This document shows, in pieces, positions 10,519-22,900 of a stretch of DNA of 64,000 bases (its first letter is position 1; each line of letters begins with the position of its first letter). The stretch covers positions 4,525,320-4,589,319 of the forward strand of contig RPFO01000026.1 in NCBI GenBank assembly GCA_009746045.1, given 5' to 3'. The stretch comes from Mesostigma viride (Eukaryota; Streptophyta; Mesostigmatophyceae; Mesostigmatales; Mesostigmataceae). The position numbers and the translations under genes were made by a program. The notes under the pieces were generated by a model, which made no database searches, had not been told where the DNA came from, and saw only the letters and a list, made by a program, of their open reading frames with translations.

Positions 10519-13500
10519 TCACAGGTTGGCCTCCAGGTGCATGGGGATCATGGACTCATCATACCGTGGCTCGTACATGTGCGTGCGCACGTGCGCGCAC
10601 AGCTTCTCCTTGGGCGGCACGGGGACCTCGTTGAGCCCCTCGAGCCGTGCCTGGTGCATGACCGCGGCGGCAACGATCACGCTCACGTCGCGCACTTTGT
10701 TGACCGAGGGGAAGAGCACGCCGGCCTTCACGTCAGCATCGGTCTGGTAGAGCGCAAGAGCGCGCGCAGCCGCAATGAACATCTTGTCGGTCACGCGGCG
10801 CGCGCGCGCCAGCACCACGCCCATGCCGACGCCTGCGAGGCATGTTCACAGATGGGGTTCAAAAGAGAGGATGTGGTTGGTAATGGGAAGGAAGGGGGAG
10901 TAAGTAAAGTACTAGGGTGCCGTGTTGGGGCCATGTCACAAGTAGTATGCCAGCCTCAATAGACAAAATCTAAAAGATAACAAAATGCATCTGAATATGC
11001 CCTGGGGGGGAAGGATGAAGGAGTTACCAATGATCAGGGAAGGGAGGCAAGGGGGGAGAGTTCAGGCACGGCGACAAGGGGGAGCGTTAAATGGCAGGAC
11101 CTGGGGGGGTGGGGGTGGGGGGGGATCGAGACCCAGGGATAGCTGAGAATCAAGCTTGCAAAGTCCAACCTTGCAAAGTCCAAGAAATGTTCGCCCAAGG
11201 ATTGCACGCCCAAGAAATGCGCGGTCTCTTGCTGGTCAACAAGACACGGGAGGCTGCAGCTTTGGCGCAAAGGGAATGCAAACCGTGGCACAAACTCAGT
11301 TCACCTGACCAGGGACCGCACATGAATTCCAAACACCAGCCATCTTGCCCTGCGCCGCATGCACACGCGGCGCAACCTGCACGCATGAGTCCCTACATAC
11401 ACCGGCCGTGCATGCCCACTCCCTTAAAGAGAATCTCACGGTTGCTTACCGGGGAAGATGACATGCTGTTCCCCTGAGCCACGCTCACCCACACCCACAC
11501 CCACTCTAAACCCCCGACCGAAATGCCCACCCATAACGCCCAAACGACATGCCCACCGTACAACGCCCAACGACCCTACAATGCACAACTTCTGTCCCCC
11601 AGAAGATGACGGTCGCTCACCCGGGAAGATGAACATGTTATTGCCCTGCATCGGGTACACCATGTGCCCCTCGTACTCAAACGGCGGGTACGGCGACCCC
11701 GACGCGAATATCGCCTTCCCCTTGGACCACCGCATCGCGTCCTCGGCAGTGATCTCGCTATTCGCGGTCGGGTTCGAGAGCGGGAAGATGATCGGAGCGT
11801 CGCAGTTCTCGCACATGGCCTCCACGATCTCCTTTGTGAACGCGGCCGCCTGGCCCGAGAGCCCCATGAGCGCGTTCGGCCGGATCTTCTTGACCATGCT
11901 GAGGATGTCCAGCCCCTCGAACTTGGTCGTGTCGGAGCGCGCAAACTGTTTCTTGTGGTCGGCCAGGTGGGACCGCTGGGCCGTGATGTGCCCCTGCGAG
12001 TCGAGCATGTAGATGCGGGCACGCGCCTCATCCTCGGGCAGACCTTCCTCCATGATGAGGGACACGATCGTGTTGGCCACGCCCACAGCCGCGCTCCCCG
12101 CGCCGAAGAAGAGGATGCGGAGGTCGCTCATCTTGGTGCCTTGGGAGCGCGCGGCGTTGAGGAGGCCTGACGCGATGACCGCGCCCGTTCCCTCTGGGGG
12201 TGGGGAAGATGGCATGAGAAGTTGAGAAGAAGAGAGGTGGGATGACATGAAATAGCATTATAATTAGCATTATGAATGAAAGGACAACAAATTGTGAATG
12301 AAAAGACAACAAAATGAGACGAACTGAATTTCACTGATATGGAATAAATACATGAAATGAAAGGGGACATTAGAAGAGGAGGCTGGGGACAGGGGGGCTC
12401 AATGTTGATTGGGTGGGGGTGGGCGACATGGGGGACGGGGTGTGGCCTGGGAGAGGTGGGAGAGGTGGGGTGGGGATGGGGATTTCGTTGGGGGGGAGGA
12501 GGCACAGGTGGGCAGGGGCAGGGGCAGTAGGTGGGTAAGTGCTGATAAGGGTGCCAGACATGGATATAGGGACAGGGGCAAGCAGCAGATAACGAGCATG
12601 GCTTAGTCTACGTGCTTTTAGTAAATTAATGGCATCCCCCCATATTGCTTCAACTCGCGCAGTCCTCTACCTTTTCCTGCCATCGTGGAGTTGGTGTTTG
12701 AAAAATTAAGACGCTTCAGCTTAGTGGTCGTCCACAGATATCCCAACGCACTGGACAGTAGCAAACTCGCGTCAACCCACGGATGTGCATGCCCTCTGAA
12801 AAAATGCTCCCGATCACATCATCCCGACTAGGGTGTCCATCACCAACCCCAGCCAGCATAAGACCCAGTAAGCTGTCCGCCCACCCCATTAACACTGCGC
12901 ATACAGCCCCTTTTGAAGCCCATTCACGGCCCATTTTTAAAGCCCACATTTAGCCAAATCACAGACCATTTATACCTCATTCATAGCCCACATACAGCCA
13001 ATTGTGGGTTTAGGGTTTAGGGTTTAGGGTTTAGGGTTTAGGGTTTAGGGTTTAGGGTTTAGGGTTTTAGGGTTTAGGGTTCACAGCCCATGTATAGGCC
13101 CCCTAAAGCCCACGTAAAAGCCCACTCCACGCCACGTAAAAGCCCACGATGAATATCCCATGGTCACGCGCCCACTCACGAATGTCGTCGTTGAACACAC
13201 GGTACTTGTCGCGGTGCCGCTCCAGCACGCTCATCGCCTTATCGGTCTTAAAGTCCTCAAACTGGACGAGGCAGTGGGGCCACTTGTCCATGACCGCGGC
13301 CAGAAACTCATCGACGACCGCGTAGTACGCGTCCCCGTCCAGCCGCGTGTGCCGCGAGCCCAAGTACAACGGGTCCGCGAGCGTCTCGTCCCGGTCCGTC
13401 CCCACGTCCAGCATGCAAGGGAGCGTGCGGGAGGGGTGGAATCCGCCCCCAGCGATGTAGAGCGACAACTTGCCCGCACAGATGGGCATGCCATTGATCC

Positions 13501-16061
13501 CCAGGTCCCCCAGGCCCAGGATGCGGCCGCCATCGGTCACGACGATCACATCCACGGCCGGGTGGGGCCAGTTGTCGAGCATGGCGCGCATGTGGCCCTT
13601 GTCCCGCGCGCTGAAGAACATGCCCGTCGCCGCGCGGAAGATGTGGGAGAAGCGCTGGCAGGCCTCGCCCACCGTGGGGGTGTAGCTGGGGTAGGTAGAG
13701 GGGGGAACAAGGGTGGTGGGGGAAGGGGGCGGGGAGGGGGGGGGGGGGGAAGGGAAGGGAAGGAGGGTTGATGGAAGGCAGGTGGTGTGTGTGTGCAATG
13801 GCGGGGGGGGGGGGGGGGGGGGGGGAGGGGGGAAGAGGAGGGCGGGGGGTAGTGCCGTGGTTAATGGTTTACCCAGATGCCAATCCAGAGAATTGCGGGT
13901 CAGAACAAGGGGACGATAAAATGAGATTATACCCGCCTAGTGAAGATAGAAGCAGAGATATTATCTGTGCGAGGTGTCCTAGGTGCAAGGTGTGTACGAC
14001 AGAGTCGGAAAAAATTACTCGCCCATGATGAAAACCAGGGTTTACCCAGGGACGGGTGAAAGGCCTTGAAAGGGATAAGACCGCAGGGGAACAATACACG
14101 ATGTTGACATTGCTGAGTACGCTAACACGTTGCTGGCTCAGGTCCTGCATCACACACTAGGCATTGCAAGGGGTAACCCCTGTAGGGGTAAAATTACACA
14201 CTCCAAGCTCCATTTTCCTTTGCCTGCTGTCGAGTTAGTCTGATTTGTTAAACCCTGTGAGTGCTGTTGCCTGGTCAGGCTATTCCCAATGAGGAAGTTA
14301 CATGGCTCGCCGTTACGAACAATGCACTGAGCAGATAACTGAAATGCCTACCTGTCTGCCCGCCTGCCCAAAGAATCGGACAAAAAAAAAAAAAAAAAAA
14401 AAAAACAGCCCCAATTATTTACCCAGTTATTCACCTGCACCCCCAGGCTGCTCGCCACAGCAATTTGCGACTATCTGGCTAGCACCATTCAGTTTCAAAC
14501 CGATTACCGAGGAATTTATGGGCTGACCAACCAGCGGGCATTATAAATAAATTTAAAAATTAAATACAAAATTTGACAGTATACTTTTATATCATTTTAC
14601 TGCGCAAGCACGCAGATGACCAACTTGGTGGCTTGACAATGGATAAGCTAACTTTACACCAACTACTTGCCAACTAAGTAGCCGCCAGTAGATGAGCCTG
14701 CTAAAGGGCTAGCAGCCAGTCTATTGCTGTTAAAAAAATAATAATAACTACATAAAAAAATATAATAAAATTGATTATCTTGAACCACAAATTTGGACTG
14801 TATTGCAGTCCACTTACCAAAAAATCAATCTAAGGGGAAATGCATGAGATGACAAAAGAAACTAAAAGTTCTTCAGCAGTTCATCATCCAACCAAGCAAC
14901 CAAATCTTGCCATCAAGAGATCAAGAACCAATCATTAGCCAGTCAAGCCATTTGCTATCCAACCAACAGTCCTTACAGTGAAAGCAGAAGCGGGTACACC
15001 AGCTAAATTAATTGAATCCCAAGACACTAATGGCTATATCAAAGTAGGAATGATGCTATGCTAAAAAGAAAATTAAGAAATTAATGTCAAATACAGGGGA
15101 GATACAGAGTGTGAGACAAATCGGAGCTGTCAAGTGACATAACCCCTTGTATGGGCACAATAGCTGCATGGTATAATCTTAATATGATGCAGCGACTGCC
15201 CGCACAAGGCAAAATGTCGATCCTGATACAAAGCCATGAACGTACTAATGAATACAAAGCATATGAGCACTCATAGTCGAGCGCTTAGATTTGTGGGAAA
15301 GTCATCGCAATGCACTCTCCCCTGGCTAAACCTTTGCGACAACAAGAAACAAACAATTCACAAATGCTGGTGGCACAGACCCTCCTGTGACGTGTAAGTC
15401 TTAGCTAGCAATGCAGCACGATCGTGTCCTGGCAGGAGTGAACCGTAGGCATCGCGACACCATGGTCGACGAACAAAACTTGTAAAAATAAACTTACACA
15501 ATAGGCATCAGCTCCATCAGGTTCCTCGATAGCAGGTAGTAGAACAGGGTCTGGTTACTGCTCTGGACGCGTTGCAGGAAGGTGTATCGATTAAGCGGCT
15601 TTGTAAGCGATCGAAGTTGCTCCATACACCGCTCCGCTTGTTCTTGGATGGACTCAACTTTGTCCGGCAGTAACCCACGCAGATGCCAAATCTCCCGCTC
15701 ATGCAGCGTGAATGCAGTACCCTTGTTCGTGGCGGGGTTGCGCATTAAATATTCTACTTTAACCATACCCTCCGCCTGCCTGCTGTGATCTTTAAATAAG
15801 CCCTCGACATCCCACACTTCGTCTTCTCCTTCACAGTCTGTCCTTGTAGCCTGCTCCAAAATATGGCGAAGTAGGTGATAAAAAAGAATGGGGCGGAAGA
15901 GAATTGAGCCATTATAGTTATGGCAGCAACAGGAAATCTTGTTATTCCGAGAGACTGGCATTCAGAAAGAGGCTTACCCATTGGCGATTGACCACCACAC
16001 TGCCACCAGCCGCAACGAGCATGCCGGCCAAAAATCCCGCCCCGACAGCCTGGTACGACAT
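10519..16061 (-). CDS. Malic enzyme (NAD(P)-dependent), five exons
   Basis: Oxidative decarboxylation of malate to pyruvate. Exons on the minus strand: 16061-15978, 15850-15498, 13685-13180, 12193-11621, 10832-10519. Phases match at every junction, giving 609 aa. Family landmarks in order: NPATNKGTAFTLHERE (about 50-65), PIVYTPTVGEAC with the catalytic Tyr near 147, GLGDLGINGMPICAGKL with the catalytic Lys near 218, the malic-enzyme signature FNDDIQGTGAVIASGLL (309-325) rebuilt exactly across the exon 3/4 splice, the dinucleotide-binding GAGSAAVG near 344, and FPGVGMGVVLARARRVTDKM across exon 4/5. The N-terminal exon (MSYQAVGAGFLAGMLVAA) is hydrophobic and unusual for the family; it may be an organelle-targeting or membrane segment. 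NAD versus NADP use is not decided here. The stop codon lies inside a local CCTCCTATTCACAGG repeat. Confidence 0.93.
11449..11475 (-). repeat. Ghost copy of malic enzyme exon 4 donor
   Basis: On the minus strand, the real exon 4 end reads ACATGTTCATCTTCCCGG then GTGAGCGACC (junction 11621/11620). Inside intron 4, 171 bp on, is CATGTCATCTTCCCCG then GTAAGCAACC (junction 11450/11449), itself a good donor. Confidence 0.7.
13006..13079 (+). repeat. Interstitial TTTAGGG telomere-like array in malic enzyme intron 3
   Basis: About ten TTTAGGG units, one with an extra T. This is the plant or green-algal telomere type. It lies within an intron, flanked by degenerate AAGCCCA-type repeats (12900-13155). 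Confidence 0.9.
13700..14406. other. Malic enzyme intron 2 segment with homopolymers
   Basis: Contains G-rich tracts (13726-13757 and 13802-13835) and an A homopolymer (14382-14405). No exon or RNA gene was recognised between exon 3 (ends 13685) and exon 2 (starts 15498). Confidence 0.6.
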
Positions 16062-16986
16062 TTCGGGAGTAAAGCGCTCCTCTAAAATAACTTATATTCT
16101 ATTATTTTCGTTTGAACTTCAGTTCCAGTGTTCAACAAAGAATACAATGCATAGCTCGCCAGTGTTTGCCACAATAGTGCTCAAATGTCGTGAAAGCCGC
16201 GCACCTCCAAGCGACGTAATTACTTACGACAGCAAATGCACCAAAACTCCAAAAGTCGGGTCGCTGTTTCGTTGCCGGGCTCGCACGGGGACTTGCCACA
16301 GTTCCGGACCACACTTGTCACGGAAAAACTGTTGTATCCACAAATAATCAACTACCAAGTGGACACAGTAGATTCATTGGGACGGGATATATAGAGCATC
16401 TATTGAGCATCCAAGGGGTGACAGGTGGGCAGCTGACGTGAGCCGACCTCCAAGCGTCGGGTTTGGATCATGAAGGCCTGACACCGGTTTACAGCTCCGC
16501 TACCTAGCCAACCGTACCAGTTGGACGTAAATTCCCAGGTATAGAATACTTATCCTGTTAAGAAAAAAGATGAATTTGGGTACGAGTAGTTGTGCGTGAT
16601 CTGGTGAAATGTGAACTTAATCCAGTGTCAGAGTCAGAGTCAGACGTCTAGAACACGAGGACATTCATAGCTTGAACTTGCAGTTGGCACGATGGCCAGG
16701 TGCGATCGTTGGCTTGCGCGGGTACACGCGTCGCCATGCGCGCGTTTCCAGGCCGATCCAGCATGGATCAGTTGTGCATGCGGTAGCGGGAATATCTATC
16801 TAGATTTCGAGAAGCCATGGCGCTGGCCGACAACGTCAGGTTGGCTATCCTTGCATTCCTACGTCCTCCTGGTTGCTCGAGGCTAGGATTTCACCCATTC
16901 GTCCATGGTACCTGAATGTGTTTTCAATTCCCTCCGCCTAGGTATTTAATTCTGTGAGAAAGCGCCTGCACATTGCAGTAACGAAG
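16062..16986. promoter_or_regulatory. Divergent intergenic region between malic enzyme and acyl-CoA synthetase
   Basis: About 925 bp separates the two start codons, transcribed away from each other. It should contain both promoters and 5' UTRs, or further 5' exons. No TATA box or named operator could be assigned with confidence. Confidence 0.45.
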
Positions 16987-19900
16987 ATGTCAGCCCCGCG
17001 TATGTGGGTCTGGATGAGACGGGTATGCCAATCGTCCGCGCTGTGCTCTCCGAGGGTACCGCATTGGCGTCACTTTTCTGTTGGCACGGAAGCTGTGTAT
17101 CGTTCTCATCTAACGCCAATCAAGTTCCTGGAAAGGAGCGCAAACGGTAGGCATCAAAACGGGGTGAAGGTTTACATGCCTTTTAATAGTCTGACCTAAT
17201 GGCTTTCCACAAGGTTGTAGTTACGCCGATCTTGTAAGTCAAGTCGATCTTTGTATCCATGTGCATGTGTTTTGTTAATTCAACAGCTGATTAACCCATT
17301 CTGCAACGTTCTGCAAGTGGGTTTCGATCTTGATTTCGCTTAACTTCCTGCCTGAGTGCTTCCTGATGACACTTCTTACTGTAGCCCATATGCATCGCCA
17401 CGTTGCACGTTCATTTTGGTGGCAGTGTTCAGAGATAAGGACGCAATCAAGCTTGATGGGACAGCCTTCACTTACGGCCAATTTTTTGACAGGGCGTCCA
17501 AGCTAGCCGGCGGACTGATTGCTTCCGGCGTACGTCCAGGCGACCGCGTGGCGATCGTTTGCAGGTTCGTCGGCATCGCGATGATCGATTATAAGGCTTG
17601 CCGCGATCGGTTGCCCCATCCACCGGCGTCCGTGATTGGTATGATGGTCCCTGTGGCATTTCATGTTGCATTTCCATATTTCCATTATTCCCTTCCCTTC
17701 CCTTCCCTTCCCTTCCCTTCCCTTCCCTTCCCTTCCCTTCCCTTCCCTTCCCTTCCCTTCCCTTCCTTCCCTTCCCTTCCCTTCCCTTCCCTTCCTTCCC
17801 TTCCTTCCCTTCCCTTCCCTTCCCTTCCCTTCCCTTCCCTTCCCTTCCCTTCCCTTCCCTTCCCTTCCCTTCCTTCCCTTCCCTTCCCTTCCCTTCCCTT
17901 CCCTTCCTTCCCTTCCCTTCCCTTCCCTTCCCTTCCCTTCCCTTCCCTTCCCTTCCCTTCCCTTCCCTTCCCTTCCCTTCCCTTCCCTTCCCTTCCCTTC
18001 CCTTCCCTTCCCTTCCCTTCCTCCCTTCCCTTCCCTTCCTTCCCTTCCCTTCCCTTCCCTTCCCTTCCCTTCCCTTCCCTTCCTTCCCTTCCCTTCCCTT
18101 CCCTTCCTTCCCTTCCCTTCCTTCCCTTCCCTTCCCTTCCCTTCCCTTCCCTTCCCTTCCCTTCCCTTCCCTTCCCTTCCCTTCCCTTCCCTTCCCTTCC
18201 TTCCTTCCCTTCCCTTCCCTTCCCTTCCCTTCCCTTCCCTTCCCTTCCCTTCCCTTCCCTTCCCTTCCCTTCCCTTCCCTTCCTTCCCTTCCCTTCCCTT
18301 CCCTTCCCTTCCCTTCCCTTCCCTTCCCTTCCCTTCCCTTCCCTTCCCTTCCCTTCCCTTCCCTTCCCTTCCCTTCCCTTCCCTTCCCTTCCCTTCCCTT
18401 CCCTTCCCTTCCCTTCCCTTCCCTTCCCTTCCCTTCCCTTCCCTTCCCTTCCCTTCCCTTCCCTTCCCTTCCCTTCCCTTCCTTCCCTTCCCTTCCCTTC
18501 CCTTCCCTTCCCTTCCCTTCCCTTCCCTTCCCTTCCCTTCCCTTCCCTTCCCTTCCCTTCCCTTCCCTTCCCTTCCCTTCCCTTCCCTTCCCTTCCCTTC
18601 CCTTCCCTTCCCTTCCCTTCCCTTCCCTTCCCTTCCCTTCCCTTCCCTTCCCTTCCCTTCCCTTCCCTTCCCTTCCCTTCCCTTCCCTTCCTTCCCTTCC
18701 CTTCCCTTCCCTTCCCTTCCCTTCCCTTCCCTTCCCTTCCCTTCCTTCCCTTCCCTTCCCTTCCCTTCCCTTCCCTTCCCTTCCCTTCCCTTCCCTTCCC
18801 TTCCCTTCCCTTCCCTTCCCTTCCCTTCCCTTCCCTTCCCTTCCCTTCCTTCCCTTCCCTTCCCTTCCCTTCCCTTCCCTTCCCTTCCCTTCCCTTCCCT
18901 TCCCTTCCCTTCCCTTCCCTTCCCTTCCCTTCCCTTCCCTTCCCTTCCCTTCCCTTCCCTTCCCTTCCCTTCCCTTCCCTTCCCTTCCCTTCCCTTCCCT
19001 TCCCTTCCCTTCCCTTCCCTTCCCTTCCCTTCCCTTCCCTTCCCTTCCCTTCCCTTCCCTTCCCTTCCCTTCCCTTCCCTTCCCTTCCCTTCCCTTCCCT
19101 TCCCTTCCCTTCCCTTCCCTTCCCTTCCCTTCCCTTCCCTTCCCTTCCCTTCCCTTCCCTTCCCTTCCCTTCCCTTCCCTTCCCTTCCCTTCCCTTCCCT
19201 TCCCTTCCCTTCCCTTCCCTTCCCTTCCCTTCCCTTCCCTTCCCTTCCCTTCCTTTCCTTCTGTTTCACCTTGCTCTCGTTTGCCTCATTCATCATCAAA
19301 GGCAGTTGTATCTCCTTTCCCAGGTGTGTTCATGACAATGTTCAATCTGAAATCCTTTGGCCATGCTTCAACTTTGGAGTCCCCGGCAAAGCACGTGCCC
19401 CTGTGTATCCCCAATCTAAGACTCACATTCATGCTCCTGTGCCGCAGTCGCGCGCTTCCATTAACCAGGAACTTCATCTGTTCCAGACACGTCAATTTAC
19501 GTTGCAGCCAGTCAGATGTTCCAGATGACAGCAGTAACAGCGAAAGCCCACGATGACACGTATATCTTCACAACGCGAGCACGTTTGCAAAGTCTGTATT
19601 CCAATCAGTAGACCAATCGCACTGTGCACAGTAGTCATGCCGTACCTGCATTGGGGCCTTGGCTTCACCCACGTCACCAGAGTGTGGCACCTCCGTGGCC
19701 CAGCTCGTTATCTTGTGGTCTCGTTGCAATTTGTCGCTGTGCAAATATTTCTGCTAATATTTGTTGTTGTGCAATTTATTGCCTTCGTTACCGCTATTGC
19801 TTCTGCCATGTCATCCTTCGCCCCCACATCTTTCACCCACCCCTAACCCAGAATGCTCCCCCTGGGCACATCGAGGCCCTACGATTTTGGTATATATATA

Positions 19901-22900
19901 TCCTTGTTGTCTCTATGGCCATTTTTAAATCTGCTCGCTCCGTTGCTCGGCGTCTTTCACGCATTTGCCTTCCGTGCAGGAACTTGCGCGCGCACCATAC
20001 GGCCTTTTTCTTGAATTCATTCAGCACAAGATCTTGCTAGCATCCTTATTGCTCTCTTGTGTTTTCTGCTGATTCCGTTATTTCCCTTTACTCTCCCAAG
20101 GAACCTGCCTGAAGACATCGAGGCCCTTTTCAGTCTATCTGGTAGATATCGGCACCATTCCTGATCCTTTCTGTAGTCCCCGACCTCTTCTAAAAGTAAA
20201 TACCATCAGTTCTTGTCGTTTAAATGCCCCTTACCCCCCCCAGGAACCTGCCGGAGCACCTCGAGGCCCACTTTGGCGTCCCCATGGCCGGCGCGCTCCT
20301 CGTGTCCATCAACACGCGCCTGAGCCCGCGGGAGATGGGCACGATCCTCGCCCACTCAGGCGCCTCGATCCTGTTGGTCGATTCTGCGCTCGCCAGCAAC
20401 GTGGCCCACATCCCGGGCCTTGCACACACGCCTGGGAGCGGCCTGGCGGCGACTGTCGGCGGTATGGGGTGTCCCACTAGTGGCAGCGGCGGGGGCGGCG
20501 GGGCCAGCGATGATGGGGCCTTGTCGGGACTTAGGAAAATTGTGACGATTTGCGAGGACCCCTCACACACGGTGCACGAGCATCTGTTCCCGCGGGGCGT
20601 CACGTATGAGGAGTTTCTCAAGTCGGGGGAGAGCGTGGCGGTTGACCCGCAGGGGCGGCTTCAGCATGAGGAGGACAGTATTGCGATCAACTACACATCA
20701 GGGACAACGGTGGGTGGTGGACGGATTTATGTTCAATGGAACTTGGGCGACTTGACCGTGAACTCAAAGTTTTCGTATGTCAAATGGGGCTTGGATGCAC
20801 TGAAAAGTTGGCGAGGGTGGGGTGAAGCTCCCCGTTGGAAACCACAGGGGGTGGACGTTTTAGCATTTCGGCAGAGCTTTGTTGAAGTCGGTTTGATTAA
20901 GTGCAAGAAGCAATTGGTGGGTGGGTAGATCAACGACCCACCAGGGACCACGACGGTTGGTTGGTTGATTGGTTGGTATATTTTCCATTTGATCATATTT
21001 TGTCGATTTGGTTGGATTTGGTCGACAGTACAAAATCTACTTATCATGTGATGAGGGTTGGGTAAATTGCATGGCAGGGCCGATGGTGGTCGTGGCTTGA
21101 GTTAATTTGTCTGATAGAGTTCCGTTTCATTCCGTGGAATAAGCACGTGGAAGGTGGTTGGATCAACTAGACTGTCAGGGAGGACGGTGGGCGGTCGATT
21201 TTTTTAATACGTTCCACTAGAATGCAGTCGAGTGGGTGCAACTAACTAAGCGTGTGGTAGGTGGCTGGGTTTGCTAAAGCAGATGGATCAAGTACATGCT
21301 CCCTGGTTGCGTGGATGCTGTGTCAGGCATGTGCTAGCTGGGTGCGTGGATGCTGTGTCGGGGACCGCGGTGCCGCGGTGGTTGGTCGATAACACACATA
21401 GTCTGTTCGCTTGAGATGGTCTGTTGGACTCGATCTGTGTACTGAAAAATGTCGTTGGTAGCTGGGTCATGTCAAGGTGAGAGAGATGCGCGGCAGCGCC
21501 AGCAACTACCCGACCTACCCCTTCAGGGTGCGAGGCGCTAGGGACTAGTTTGCACTTTCTGGATGATTGGCTCGCCGTGTCCTTGCCAAATCCGCCCTCA
21601 GCCTAGTGCATGCCTTGCCCGCCCGTTACTGTGAGCGCGTTTTCGTCATGCTTGCGCATTGCGTGTTTATGCTTACACACGCGCGTGTTCCTGCTGCTTG
21701 CCCCTTTCGTTCCGTTCCAGGGCGCCCCAAAGGGCGTCTTGTACAGCCACCGTGGGGTGTACCTGAACGCCATCGGCGAAGCGATGGAGAGCGGGCTCAA
21801 TTCTTCATCCAAGTATCTATGGACGGTACGGACTTCTGAATTTTTCTTGACCTGTGTATCTTTCTGGTCTCTCGCCTCGCATGGATCAATCTACCGCGTC
21901 GCCTCGATTGGGTGGTCATGGCACGTGTTTGATAGTAGCGGGCATGCAGCTTACGATGACATTATCAGCATAGACCCCTCGCGGTGTTCAAATTTTGTGT
22001 TGGTGTCTCTAATGCACCTGTTCTCTGTATCTGCCCCCTACTTGCATACCAGCTTCCCTTTGCTAACCGATAGACCGCGCTGCCTCCTTAGCCTTCCTCT
22101 GAATCCATCGCCTAATTAATGAAATCAAATACTTTGTCGTCTACTTTTCAATCTCCGTGCTAAACACTTATTCATCTGCTTATCGGTCTCCGTGCTAACT
22201 ACTTGGTCATCTGCTTATCGGTCTCCGTGCTAACTACTTAGTCATCTGCTTATCGGTCTCCGTGCTAACTACTTGGTCGTCTGCTTATCGGTCTCCGTGC
22301 TAACTACGAAGTCATCTGCTTATCCGTCTCAGTGCTAACTACTTAGTCATCGGAACATGGCCGCGGGGCGCGGGCTATCTACTGCATACACTAGCATCGT
22401 AGTATTTTAGTGCCAAAACTCTTGTCCTCTGCCCTCCCACTCCCTTAGGTTCTCACACTCGTGACCTCACACGCATGATTGTCACTGTCAACAGAATGCA
22501 ATACTACTCTATATATCATATAATTGTCGATGGGGTGCCTCATTTGGACATGATGTCCCCACACATGCCTCTGTGCTGCGTGCTGTGGTGCTGGCTGCGA
22601 TGGCACGTGACACTTCCTATTCTATTCTTGGCTGACCCTCCCCTTCCAGCTGCCCATGTTCCACTGCAAGTCCTCCCATCTACGCATGCCTCCACCCGCA
22701 TGCCTCACGTATGTGCCACGCATGCTGCTGCTGTGCTTCGTGCCATGGTGCTGGATGCGGTGGAACTTGGCATTTCATGGTTTACTTTTGGCTGCCCCCT
22801 GACACGTTCCAGCTGCCCATGTTCCACTGCAACGGCTGGTGCCACCCGTGGGCCGTCACCGCGGTGGGCGCGACGCACGTATGCCTTCGCCAGTAAGTAC

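Noticed and set aside
16954-16986. GTG upstream start adding RKRLHIAVTK to AAE
   Set aside because: Nuclear genes start at ATG; the ATG at 16987 gives a good targeting peptide.
17356-19556. Open frames of about 600-660 aa of LPFPS or REGKG repeats
   Set aside because: Pure translation of the CCCTT array in AAE intron 2; the true AAE exon 2 ends at 17564.
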